The notes under the pieces are model-generated. The model did not search any database. It saw only the letters and a program-made list of their open reading frames with translations, and was not told the DNA's origin. Position numbers and translations under genes: made by a program. A stretch of DNA of 64,000 nt from the NCBI RefSeq assembly GCF_037811135.1, contig NZ_CP149130.1:2290501-2354500 (forward strand), read 5' to 3'. Position 1 is the first letter of the stretch, and each line of letters opens with the position of its first letter. This DNA is from Aeromonas rivipollensis (GTDB taxonomy: Bacteria; Pseudomonadota; Gammaproteobacteria; Enterobacterales; Aeromonadaceae). This document shows positions 30,101 to 38,066 of the stretch, piece after piece.

Positions 30101-30337
30101 GCGACCCGCCGCCTCGAGCAAGATGGGTTCTTCCGATATGCTGCGCACATGGCGCAGCGGCACCGCCAGCTCGTCGTCAAGGCGGCCGCTGGCGAGCGCC
30201 AGGAAGGTGCTCTCATCGCTGCGAACGCGGTAGAGCTCTCGCTCGATCAGTGCATTGCCCAGCAGATAGCCCCCCGCCAGGACCAACAGCAGAATAGGTG
30301 AAAACAGCAGGAAATATGCCCGTACGATTCCCTTCAT
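27167..30337 (-). CDS. Hybrid sensor histidine kinase with two receivers and an HPt domain
   Basis: From the ATG at 30337 the protein has 1056 residues; GTG 30352 and ATG 30349 are alternatives, and none has a strong ribosome site. Domains in order: membrane helix (about 5-25), periplasmic sensor of some 270 residues, second helix near 310, HisKA with His354 in MSHEIRTPMNAI, and an ATPase with RFGGTGLGLTISRRL. Then come receiver 1 (Asp638 in LLDWIMPGMDG), receiver 2 (Asp781 in LMDVQMPVMDG) and an HPt domain (His920 in THKLKGVAGS). This is a BarA/ArcB-like full phosphorelay, unorthodox in having two receivers. The output is probably the overlapping HD-GYP protein. Confidence 0.93.
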   Translation of the reverse strand: MKGIVRAYFLLFSPILLLVLAGGYLLGNALIERELYRVRSDESTFLALASGRLDDELAVPLRHVRSISEEPILLEAAGRNDRDTIAVQFSILMNRNPDYAQVRWLAPDGMERVRINRQGQRLLRVADDQLQNKVERYYFRDAMALPWERVYVSALDLNVEQGVIDRPFNPMIRIAKRLRLGGHDLGLLLINVQAARMLKAFANSSGKAADHTMLFNQDGYWLRSPDPSQEWGFMLERPELTLKQASPQAWQAFWGAPSGQIESADGLWSWTTLYPAQNHDQLIWKAASLVPRSELLAIRTHIWGIISVTCAMLLLLFGAGVAALVRSRHREQLAQQEAARLAQVKGDFIANMSHEIRTPMNAIMGLTYLLEQGGLDDGQHALVRKIHQAGQALLGIINDILDFSKIESGRLELERMPFSLEEVLDHVAAIMSTCVGQKHLELVVSSAPEQVSHLIGDALRLEQVLLNLTGNAIKFTERGEVEVKVELEAEQDGMATLLFRVRDTGIGIPPEQQANIFNAFSQADSSTSRRFGGTGLGLTISRRLVNLMGGEIGVTSELGKGSEFWFRVRLEQVERPDALNERLQHISLLIADDNQVTRDALSMTVGSLGWESRVVESGEQALHHLLRQGERFDVILLDWIMPGMDGLETCLAIRRAFERQERSPIIIMATAYSQDELMHCPGSEQVDLVLHKPVTGSSLYNAVARLIHEKREHVEPLESGQRRLRLPGVHVLLVDDSDINLEVATRLLQREGAEVITAIDGELALACLADPARRIDLVLMDVQMPVMDGYEATRRLRQLPGREETPVLALTAGVFKDQREAALASGMNDFIAKPLDVEQLIATLLRYLPDCVLPLTVSDEPLAQELVTGIDIDTGLRNWGEASVYLKYLRRFRDDYMTVGTVLPDYIAQHETDAAASLTHKLKGVAGSLSLTDVARISAELNEAIEQGGDTSQLIAPFLEALERAQHSIDTYAGREPGAVSSPLAQGEAREVCLQALHQALVSEDLELIEPALGQARSYLPCELVSEISAALELFDIPFATRKLEDYLEDREEPAP

Positions 30338-30485
30338 AACGGTCAACATCACCCCAAAAAGTGGCCTTGAACGAATACCTTGTGGACATCAGAGCACCAC
30401 AACAAGTGTCCTGCTGTCAATCATGCCTGCAAGTAAAGACCAATAGTGCTGTTTGAGTATTTTATTTTCCCGGCAAAAATACCGT

Positions 30486-30521
30486 AAAAACAAAGAGACC
30501 ACCCGATTGGGTGGCCTCTTT
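30486..30521 (-). terminator. rplY terminator
   Basis: A 13-bp stem has one non-Watson-Crick pair that is G-U on the minus-strand RNA but A-C on the plus strand, which shows that it serves rplY. It is followed on the minus strand by GTTTTT. Confidence 0.9.
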
Positions 30522-30541
30522 ACTGGAAAGTTCGTTGCCGA

Positions 30542-30829
30542 TTAGATGCGAACGAAGTCCAGGTGAACCAGCTTGTAACGTACCGGGTGACGTTGGATCG
30601 CCTTGACGTTTACTTTTACTTCTTCGCCGTTGATGACCAGGGTCAGCTCGGAGGAGTAGAACTCCGGCTTCTCTTGGGCCAGGATCAGCTTCTTGTGGTC
30701 CAGGGTAACGGACACGGCTTCTTTGCCTGCACCGTAAACGATGGCAGGAACTTGGTCAGCATGACGCAGGCGGCGGCTCGCACCTTTCCCCAGGTCAGAA
30801 CGGACTTCAGCTTGGAATACGAAAGACAT
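30542..30829 (-). CDS. rplY: 50S ribosomal protein L25
   Basis: The start at 30829 gives [22 protein letters not shown] behind a GAGA-rich site; the longer frame to 30883 is leader. The 95-residue protein is the short L25 form, with [15 protein letters not shown] and [15 protein letters not shown], and no C-terminal CTC extension. It binds 5S rRNA at the central protuberance. It is a single-gene unit. Confidence 0.96.
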   Translation of the reverse strand: MSFVFQAEVRSDLGKGASRRLRHADQVPAIVYGAGKEAVSVTLDHKKLILAQEKPEFYSSELTLVINGEEVKVNVKAIQRHPVRYKLVHLDFVRI

Positions 30830-30992
30830 AGTGGTTATCTCTTTTAAGATGAATATATGGTGTTGACTGCGACCGGTCAGCACCTCGCAAAACGAGCGCG
30901 AATACTAGCATGGGCCCGGGGTGGATACAAGGGACGCGCGACTCGCCATCAGCCCCTCCCCACAGCGGCATCAGATCTTATCCAAACGCGGT

Positions 30993-31829
30993 TCAGCGCC
31001 CCTGCTCCAGACGGGCAAACTGCTGCTGGCGCTGGGCCGGGCTCATGGCGTCAAACTGGGCCAGGGTCTCGGCCTTGGGGCAGTAGAGGCGCTGGCCTGT
31101 CTGTACCCTTATCCCCTTGCCCATACCGGGGCGATTCTCCTCCACCAGCGCCAGCAGATAGCTGTAGGTATCAGACCCGCTGCCCACCTGTGCCTGGAGC
31201 TGGCTGGCGATGCGCCAAAGCGTCTCCCCCGCCGCCACCTGATGGCAGACTCGCGACGCCCCTCCCGTCGCGGACAGGGTCAGGGTAGTCCCCTCGGCTC
31301 CCTGGCCCAGGCTGGCGATCTGCACGGCCCCTATCTGAGCGGGAGTTCCCTGAGGGATGGACGCCGCCCGCCCCATCAGGTTGGCCAGCAGCGGCTCGCT
31401 CTGCGGCATCCGTCCCCTCCCCGCGCTCGATCCCGGCAAGGAGAACTCGGCGATAAAGGCCGCCCCTCCCTGATCCTCGGGGGCGAGAGAGCCGCTGGCG
31501 ACGGGCTTCACGGCCGAATGCGGGGCCATGCCATAGGCCATCTCATCGATGCGCTTGAGCCTGGCCAGATAGGCCTTGGAGAGCTGGGCCTCCCCTTCGA
31601 ACAGATCGAAGGGTGGCACCAGACGGGCGGGAAACAGGATCTGCCAGTGGCCGTTCTTCTTCTTTTGTTCGAGCGGCGGAAACTGGTTTCCCCGCCAGGC
31701 CACGAAGATGGGAGGCACGGCTCTGTGCACCGGATAGTACTCCGGGTTGAGCTGCACCCAGGTTTGCTCCGCAATGGGCTGATAGCCGCTGATGTTGACC
31801 AGCGCAACCCCCAACCAGATCCCCAGCAT
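30993..31829 (-). CDS. LysM / FimV-type protein
   Basis: The 278-residue protein has a weak hydrophobic N-terminus (MLGIWLGVALVNISGYQPI) that may be a signal. A mid-region carries AEFSLPGSS, and a C-terminal LysM-like motif reads VAAGETLWRIASQLQAQ followed by YLLALVEENRPGM. LysM of this shape, ending in GQRLYCP, is seen in FimV-like cell-wall proteins of gammaproteobacteria. Other FimV features (long acidic cytoplasmic part) are missing. Function unknown; peptidoglycan association is an inference. Confidence 0.65.
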   Translation of the reverse strand: MLGIWLGVALVNISGYQPIAEQTWVQLNPEYYPVHRAVPPIFVAWRGNQFPPLEQKKKNGHWQILFPARLVPPFDLFEGEAQLSKAYLARLKRIDEMAYGMAPHSAVKPVASGSLAPEDQGGAAFIAEFSLPGSSAGRGRMPQSEPLLANLMGRAASIPQGTPAQIGAVQIASLGQGAEGTTLTLSATGGASRVCHQVAAGETLWRIASQLQAQVGSGSDTYSYLLALVEENRPGMGKGIRVQTGQRLYCPKAETLAQFDAMSPAQRQQQFARLEQGR

Positions 31830-31927
31830 GTGATGGCCTCCCTTCCTGCGCTTCCCTGGCTCTTATCGCCACACTCTTCGTCGCACTCTTCGCCACACTA
31901 TGGCTCAGAAAACAGATAGATAGCAGC

Positions 31928-34900
31928 TTAGCACTGGGCTATGGCGCTCTGCACCCGTTTATCCGAGATGGGATACGGCGTCCCCAGCTGCTGGGCGAAG
32001 AAGGAGACCCGCAGCTCTTCTATCATCCAGCGGATATTGGCCACCTCGGGGGGGATCGGCTGGGATTTTGGGATCTTGGCAAGCAGCGCCTTGTAGTCGC
32101 TCTCCACGCTCTGCACCTTGAGCATATGGACCCTGTCCCGGTTGGGATCGATGGCCAGCTTCTCGAGGCGCCGCTCGATGGCGCGCAGGTAGCGCAACAA
32201 GTCAGGCAGCCGCTGCCATCCGGTCTCGGTCACGAACCCCTTGTGAATGAGGTTGCCCAGCTGCAACTGGATATCCGACATGGCAAAGGCCGTGTCGAGC
32301 TGCATCTTGCCCTTGAGCCGCTTCTTGATCTCATGGGAGAGGGTCAGCACGGCTTCCACTTGGCTTGCCACCTCCACCACGGCATCGTTGAGCTCGGCGC
32401 GGACAAACTCCTTGAGCGACTCGAAACCGGCCTCGTCCCAGGCCAGGCCGCCGTGCTGCTCCATGAGCTTGTCACAGCCACAGGCGATGCAGTCGTCGAT
32501 CAGCTCGGCCACCTTGCCGAAGGGGTTGAAGTAGAGCCCGAGCTTGGCCTTGTTCGGCAGCTTCTCCTGCAGATACTTGATGGGAGATGGCACGTTGAGC
32601 AGCACCAGCCGGCGCTGGCCCGCCCACATCAGTTGCTGCTGGGCCACCGGGCTCTCCACCAGCTGGATGGCGACCGAGTCTTTCTGATCCACCAGGGTCG
32701 GATAGGCCTTCACCTCGAAGCCGCTCCGCTTCTGGCTGTACTCCTGGGGGAGCTCGCCAAAGCTCCACAGGGTCAGGCCCGACTGCTCTATGTCGTCGTC
32801 CACCACCTGGGAGAGCGTCTCCTGCACCTTGCCGCGCAGGGATTCCTTCAGCGCCTCCAGATCCTTGCCTTCCGCTACTTTCTTGTGCTTGTCGTCCACC
32901 ACCCGGAAGGTGAGTTTCAGGTGATCGGGTACCGCATTCCAGTCCCAAGATTCACGAGGTACAGTGACGCCGGTCATGCGGCGCAGCTGGCGCTCCATCT
33001 CGTCCAGCAGCGGCCCCTGATCGGGATTGAGGGTGGCGAGCAGCGCATCGGCGTAGTTCGGGGCCGGCACGAAGTTCTTGCGCATCGGCTTTGGCATCGA
33101 CTTGATGAGGGCCACCAGGAGCTCGTGGCGCAGCCCGGGGATCAGCCACTCGAACCCCTTCACCTCCACCTGATTCAAGAGCGGCAGTGGAATATGCAGG
33201 GTGACGCCATCGGCGGCCTCCCCCGGGTCGAACTGATAGGTCAGCTTGAGCTTGAGGCGCCCCTGCTGCCAGAAGTTGGGGTAGTCGAGATCGCTGATGT
33301 GGGCGGCGTCCCCCTTCATCAGCATCTCTTTCTCGAAGTTGAGCAGCTCGGGATCCTGCTTCTGCGCCTCTTTCCACCACTTGTCGAAGTGACGGGCGGA
33401 GATCACCTCCTCCGGCAGGCGGGCGTCGTAGAAGCGGAACAGATCCTCGTCATCCACCAGGATGTCGCGCCGGCGCGACTTGTGCTCCAGCGCCTCCACT
33501 TCGGCCAGCAGCTTGCGGTTCTCGCCAAAGAAGCGGTGGCGGGTCTCGAAGTCCCCCTCCACCAACGCGCGGCGGATAAACAGCTCGCGGCACTGGGCCG
33601 GATCGATGCGGCTGAAGTTGATGGTGCGCTCGTTGACCAGGGTCAGGCCGTAGAGGGTCACCTTCTCCTTGGCCATGACGGCGCCGTTTTTCTTCGACCA
33701 GTGGGGGTCGCTGTGGTGCAGCTTGATGAGGTGGCCTGCCAACGGCTCCACCCACTCGGGCTCGATCCTGGCGTTGATGCGGGCATAGAGGCGGGAAGTC
33801 TCCACCAATTCTGCGGCCATCACCCACTTGGGCGGCTTCTTGAACAGGCCCGAGGCCGGGAAGAGGTGGAAGCGGCCATTGCGAGCGCCGAGAAACTCGG
33901 GCTTCTCCAGATCCTTGTTGCCGATATGGCTGAGCAGCCCCGTCAGCAGGGCGCAGTGCACCGTCTTGAAATCCGCCGGTTCATGGTTGGCTTTGAAGCC
34001 AAGCTCTTTCACCGTCTGGCGCAGCTGGAAGTGGATGTCCTGCCACTCGCGCACCCGCAAGTAGGAGAGAAACTCCTTCTGGCACATGCGGCGGAAGGGG
34101 TTGCTGCCCAGGAGATCCTGCTGCTCTTTGAGGTAATTCCACAGATTGACGAAGGCAAGGAAGTCGGAATCTTTGTCCTCGAAGCGTCTGTGCTGCTCGT
34201 CGGCGGCCTGCTTCTTCTCCATGGGCCGCTCGCGGGGGTCCTGGATGCTGAGGCCCGCGGTGATCACCATCACCTCGCTCAGACAGCCGGTTTGCGCCGC
34301 CGTGATCACCATCTTCGCCAGACGGGGATCAAGGGGAATGCGCGAGAGCTGGCGACCGGTTTCGGTCAACTGCAGTTTGGGCTCCTGCTCCCGGGTGCCG
34401 GGCAGCTCTTTGACCGCCTCTAGCTCTTTCAGGAGGGTCAGGCCATCCTTGATGTGGCGTGACTCCGGCGGCTCGACGAAGGGGAAGGCCTCCATGTTGC
34501 CAAGGCCGAGCGCCAGCATCTGCAGGATGACCGACGCCAGGTTGGTGCGCAGGATCTCGGGATCGGTAAAGGCCGGACGGTTGTTGAAATCCTCCTCCGA
34601 ATAGAGGCGGATACAGATACCGTCCGCCACCCGGCCGCAACGCCCTTTACGCTGGTTGGCGCTGGCCTGGGAGACCGGCTCTATGGGCAGGCGCTGCACC
34701 TTGGTGCGCCAGGAGTAGCGGCTGATGCGGGCGGTACCCGGATCGATGACGTAGCGAATGCCCGGCACCGTCAGCGAGGTCTCAGCCACGTTGGTGGCCA
34801 GCACTATGCGCCGCCCGGCATGTTGCTGGAATACCTTGTTCTGCTCGGCGTTGGAGAGGCGGGCGTAGAGCGGCAGCACCTCGGTGTCGCGCAGGTTGAG

Positions 34901-35854
34901 CTTGCGCAGGGCATCGGCGGTATCGCGGATCTCCCGCTCGCCGTTCATGAAGATGAGGATATCCCCCAGCCCCTCCCGGGCCAGCTCTTCCACCGCATCG
35001 AAGATCCCCTGCAGCTCGTCGCGCTCCTCCAGCCCCTCACTCTTATCTGCGCTCTTGTCGCTGCTCTTTTTATCCACAAACAGCGGGCGGTAGCGCACCT
35101 CCACCGGGTAGGTGCGACCTGAGACTTCTATGATGGGCGCCTGGTTGAAATGTCGGGAGAAGCGCTGGGGGTCGATGGTGGCCGAGGTGATGATCACCTT
35201 GAGATCCGGGCGTTTGGGCAGCAGTTGCTTGAGGTAACCCAGGATGAAGTCGATGTTGAGGCTGCGCTCGTGGGCCTCGTCGATGATGATGGTGTCGTAC
35301 TGGGTCAGCATCCGGTCGTGCTGGATCTCCGCCAGCAGGATACCGTCTGTCATCAGCTTGATGTGGGTCTGCTCGCTCACCTGATCGGTAAAACGCACCT
35401 TGTAGCCGACATAGTGGCCGAGTTCGGACTCCATCTCTTCCGCGATGCGGGCCGCCACCGTGCGGGCCGCGAGGCGACGCGGCTGGGTGTGGCCTATATA
35501 GCCCTTGACCCCGCGCCCGAGCGAGAGACAAATCTTGGGGATCTGGGTGGTTTTGCCCGAGCCTGTTTCCCCGGCGATGATCACCACCTGATGTTCACTG
35601 ATCGCCTTGGCGATCTCCGCCTGCTTCTGGCTGACCGGCAGGTTGTCCGGATAGGTGACCCTGGGCACACCCGCCAGACGGGACTGGTAACGGGCCTCGG
35701 CCACCGCCAGATCGGCGGCGATGGTCTCCAGCATGGCGGCCTGCTTGCCTTCCGGCAGCTTCTTGACCCCGTGCAGACGGCTGGAAAGACGGCGGGCGTC
35801 AAGATTCATGCAGGCAGAGAGACGGCGGCGCAGCGCCTCGATAGAGAGAGACAA
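31928..35854 (-). CDS. hrpA: ATP-dependent RNA helicase HrpA
   Basis: This 1308-residue DEAH-box helicase has Walker A GETGSGKT at 95-102, DEAH at 192-195, the SAT motif (ITSATIDPQRFSRHF) and QRKGRCGRVADG. An HA2/OB region and the long C-terminal DUF3418 extension typical of bacterial HrpA follow. It rescues stalled or collided ribosomes in E. coli. The length agrees with the family (about 1300). It is a monocistronic gene on the minus strand. Confidence 0.96.
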   Translation of the reverse strand: MSLSIEALRRRLSACMNLDARRLSSRLHGVKKLPEGKQAAMLETIAADLAVAEARYQSRLAGVPRVTYPDNLPVSQKQAEIAKAISEHQVVIIAGETGSGKTTQIPKICLSLGRGVKGYIGHTQPRRLAARTVAARIAEEMESELGHYVGYKVRFTDQVSEQTHIKLMTDGILLAEIQHDRMLTQYDTIIIDEAHERSLNIDFILGYLKQLLPKRPDLKVIITSATIDPQRFSRHFNQAPIIEVSGRTYPVEVRYRPLFVDKKSSDKSADKSEGLEERDELQGIFDAVEELAREGLGDILIFMNGEREIRDTADALRKLNLRDTEVLPLYARLSNAEQNKVFQQHAGRRIVLATNVAETSLTVPGIRYVIDPGTARISRYSWRTKVQRLPIEPVSQASANQRKGRCGRVADGICIRLYSEEDFNNRPAFTDPEILRTNLASVILQMLALGLGNMEAFPFVEPPESRHIKDGLTLLKELEAVKELPGTREQEPKLQLTETGRQLSRIPLDPRLAKMVITAAQTGCLSEVMVITAGLSIQDPRERPMEKKQAADEQHRRFEDKDSDFLAFVNLWNYLKEQQDLLGSNPFRRMCQKEFLSYLRVREWQDIHFQLRQTVKELGFKANHEPADFKTVHCALLTGLLSHIGNKDLEKPEFLGARNGRFHLFPASGLFKKPPKWVMAAELVETSRLYARINARIEPEWVEPLAGHLIKLHHSDPHWSKKNGAVMAKEKVTLYGLTLVNERTINFSRIDPAQCRELFIRRALVEGDFETRHRFFGENRKLLAEVEALEHKSRRRDILVDDEDLFRFYDARLPEEVISARHFDKWWKEAQKQDPELLNFEKEMLMKGDAAHISDLDYPNFWQQGRLKLKLTYQFDPGEAADGVTLHIPLPLLNQVEVKGFEWLIPGLRHELLVALIKSMPKPMRKNFVPAPNYADALLATLNPDQGPLLDEMERQLRRMTGVTVPRESWDWNAVPDHLKLTFRVVDDKHKKVAEGKDLEALKESLRGKVQETLSQVVDDDIEQSGLTLWSFGELPQEYSQKRSGFEVKAYPTLVDQKDSVAIQLVESPVAQQQLMWAGQRRLVLLNVPSPIKYLQEKLPNKAKLGLYFNPFGKVAELIDDCIACGCDKLMEQHGGLAWDEAGFESLKEFVRAELNDAVVEVASQVEAVLTLSHEIKKRLKGKMQLDTAFAMSDIQLQLGNLIHKGFVTETGWQRLPDLLRYLRAIERRLEKLAIDPNRDRVHMLKVQSVESDYKALLAKIPKSQPIPPEVANIRWMIEELRVSFFAQQLGTPYPISDKRVQSAIAQC

Positions 35855-35982
35855 GGTAGGAATTCCTTAAATAAGTGCCCAGAGGGGCCATATCGATAAG
35901 CTGGGAGCGATCCTAAAGAGCGAGCGGGAGCGGTGCAAGCCTTAAAGCGGCACCGGTCTGGCTCAAAGACGCGGCGGGCAAT

Positions 35983-36008
35983 AAAAAGAGCAGGCACCCG
36001 GCCTGCTC
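35983..36008 (-). terminator. Terminator of the CBS-domain gene
   Basis: An 8-bp stem GAGCAGGC / GCCTGCTC with a five-base loop is followed by TTTTT on the minus strand, just after the CBS gene stop. Confidence 0.88.
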
Positions 36009-36030
36009 CCCATGATCCGGCAAAACCGGA

Positions 36031-36453
36031 TCAGACCCTGGCCTGATGCACGAAGCAGGTACCAAGCTGGGCGTGAATGGCCTGCATCACGTTGTGGCGG
36101 CTGATCACCCCGAGCAGGCGACCCTCTTCCACTACTGGGTAGATCTTCGGCTTTTGGCCCATCATCATCTCCGCCAGATCCAGAATGCTGGTGTCTGGCC
36201 CCACCGCCAGCACCTCCTTGCGCATCACATCCTTGACCTGGGCCACCTGCTCGCAGTGATAGGCCTCTTTCAACATGACGGCAATGCAATCCTGCTCGGA
36301 CACCCAGCCAATCAGGTGCCCCAGGCTGTCCACCACGGGGCCGCCGAGTTGATGGCTGTTGAGAAACTTGGTGACCGCATTTTGCACCATCATGTCCGCG
36401 CTGAACGTGATGGGCTTGGTCTGCATATAATCCTTTGCCTTGAGTGATTCCAT
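36031..36453 (-). CDS. CBS-domain pair protein
   Basis: The 140-residue protein is just two CBS motifs: KAKDYMQTKPITFSADMMVQNAV through GHLIGWVSEQDC, and VKDVMRKEVLAVGPDTSILDLA through GRLLGVISRHNVMQAI. Free-standing CBS pairs sense adenosine nucleotides and modulate partner proteins. The partner is unknown, and the adjacent hrpA and regulator genes are not obviously related. Confidence 0.85.
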   Translation of the reverse strand: MESLKAKDYMQTKPITFSADMMVQNAVTKFLNSHQLGGPVVDSLGHLIGWVSEQDCIAVMLKEAYHCEQVAQVKDVMRKEVLAVGPDTSILDLAEMMMGQKPKIYPVVEEGRLLGVISRHNVMQAIHAQLGTCFVHQARV

Positions 36454-36535
36454 GACGCTTCCCCCGACAGGCCTCCCGACGGGAGGCGCGAGCCAGGCAC
36501 AATGCCCGGCTCACTCCAAGCATAGCTGGTGCCGA

Positions 36536-37606
36536 TCAGGAGATGGATTGCAGCAACAGCAGCAGCTCGTTCTGACTGTGGCAGTCGGTCTTCTTGAACA
36601 CCCCCTTGAGGGTGGAGCGCACTGTTTCCACTTTGACGCCGCGCAGTTCGGCGATGTCGTTGCTGCTGTAGCCCTTGCTCATCAGCACCAGCAGCTCCTT
36701 CTCGCCAATGGTGAGGGGATAGAGGCTGGCCAGCGCCTCTATGTCCGGGTTGAAGGAGTGTTCGGGATCGCGCAATACCACTTCCACATAGCGCTCGAAG
36801 CGGCTGAGGCCGCTCATCAGGGTGCACTGGATCAGCAGGGGCCTGAGATTGGACTGACGGGGAATGGACATATAGGCGCTGGCGCCTGGCAGCAAATAGG
36901 CAAAGCCATTCAAGGTCTCCTTGAGCTGACGTTGCTGCTCCTTATTTTGCAAAGAGAAAATACCATTGACCGCCCGCAGCTCGACGTTTTCATCGGCGAT
37001 GCGGTTGAAGGCCACATTGGAATAATGAATATGCCCCTTGTCATCGATGATGGCGCTGGGCTTATTATGGTTTTTCACCAGTTGCTGCAGCTGATAGTTC
37101 TGGGTTTCCAGGGCCAGCAGGTTCCAATAATGCTGGCTCCAGGCGGCCAGACCAGAATAGATCTCTGTCAAGGAGGTGAGATCCCGGCTGCTGAAGTCAT
37201 CCTGAGTGGCGCCGCGGTAACTGCACAGCGAGCTGAGGCCCCGCCCCTTCACCCGACAGACGCCGCCCGCCGCAAACTGGGCACCGAAGCTGGCCAGCAG
37301 CCCCACCGAGCTGGAGATGGTATTGGCACTGACGATCCCCTGGCAGCCCTTGTCCAGATAATGATTGAACCACACATCCTGGCGATGGTGTTGCACATAA
37401 AATTGCTGCTGGGCCTCGGTCAAGCCGCTGGAAAAGAGCTTTATTCCGTCGCTCTTGTCATCATCCCGCAATAAAAACAGGGATGAACTGCCGGACAGGT
37501 CGGCGCGAAATTGGTCCACCACCAACTTAATGTCAGAATCATTAATACCGCACTCGTATAACTGGCTGATATAGGGCGATATCCTTTCTTTCTCTAATGC
37601 CTTCAC
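36536..37606 (-). CDS. LuxR-type helix-turn-helix regulator with a PAS-like central part
   Basis: The 356-residue protein ends in a LuxR/FixJ DNA-binding domain: YPLTIGEKELLVLMSKGYSSNDIAELRGVKVETVRSTLKGVFKKTDC. Residues about 180-235 (KPSAIIDDKGHIHYSNVAFNRIADE) look PAS-like. The first 150 residues resemble no family I recognise. It has no receiver domain or autoinducer-type signature. Lower GC at its start and upstream suggests looser selection or transfer. It is divergent from yjiH, a possible target. Confidence 0.82.
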   Translation of the reverse strand: MKALEKERISPYISQLYECGINDSDIKLVVDQFRADLSGSSSLFLLRDDDKSDGIKLFSSGLTEAQQQFYVQHHRQDVWFNHYLDKGCQGIVSANTISSSVGLLASFGAQFAAGGVCRVKGRGLSSLCSYRGATQDDFSSRDLTSLTEIYSGLAAWSQHYWNLLALETQNYQLQQLVKNHNKPSAIIDDKGHIHYSNVAFNRIADENVELRAVNGIFSLQNKEQQRQLKETLNGFAYLLPGASAYMSIPRQSNLRPLLIQCTLMSGLSRFERYVEVVLRDPEHSFNPDIEALASLYPLTIGEKELLVLMSKGYSSNDIAELRGVKVETVRSTLKGVFKKTDCHSQNELLLLLQSIS

Positions 37607-37990
37607 ACCCGAACTCCTAATTCTTATTTTTATTGAAGTGGCATCTTACTCCGCAATGAGATACGCGAAAAGTAGTCAAATGAACAAAGGCTTTATGACT
37701 ATTTCATAAATAGTTATAAGAAAGCCTCCCTCGATGAGGGCCGTGAAAATGTTTAAACCCGGGCTCAGGTTTTCCGCTTTTCTGGTCGTTCTGGAAAATC
37801 TTTATTTGCCTGGTTCCTGTCTGCCCTTCCTGCCTCCTTGCCTCTCTTGCCATGACTGTCCCTTGTGCGGCCGCTCTGTCACGGCCAGACAGCTGCCCAC
37901 AGTGCCCCTATCGTACTCCCCCATAGAAAAGCTTCATACGGATTCCATTTTCATCGAATGTTGCTTTTTGGTGTATTTGTTGTTTCCATT
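37607..37990. other. Divergent intergenic region between the LuxR-type gene and yjiH
   Basis: This part of the 460-base gap is AT-rich for the window. It holds an inverted repeat ACTATTT-CAT-AAATAGT at 37698-37714 and, just after, a small CCCTC / GAGGG hairpin near 37728-37740. A 96-codon frame at 37734-38024 has atypical composition and no ribosome site, so I do not call it. The region should carry the regulator promoter. Confidence 0.45.
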
Positions 37991-38019
37991 TTGGGCTTGC
38001 GTCGATATTGTATATACAA
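37991..38019 (+). promoter_or_regulatory. Candidate yjiH promoter with an overlapping palindromic operator
   Basis: TTGGGC (37991-37996) and TATACA (38013-38018) are 16 bases apart. A perfect palindrome TTGTATATACAA (38008-38019) covers the -10 box, a likely repressor site. The yjiH ATG is about 50 bases downstream, with AAGGAGAGG before it. Confidence 0.5.
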
Positions 38020-38066
38020 ATTAGATCGTCAAGGGAGTTGAACCATGTGGATCACAAGGAGAGGAA

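Noticed and set aside
28583..30301. 572-codon frame opposite the hybrid kinase
   Set aside because: It is a shadow of a clear multi-domain kinase, with no recognisable protein.
32126..34423. 765-codon open frame on the plus strand opposite hrpA
   Set aside because: hrpA is unmistakable on the other strand. Long antisense frames arise from GC-rich third positions, and this one has no domain or ribosome site.
38008..38019. LexA box before yjiH
   Set aside because: TTGTATATACAA resembles the middle of a LexA site, but it lacks the CTG/CAG ends and the correct length.
37734..38024. 96-codon frame upstream of yjiH
   Set aside because: No ribosome site, Cys- and Pro-rich random-looking product, and it overlaps the likely yjiH promoter.
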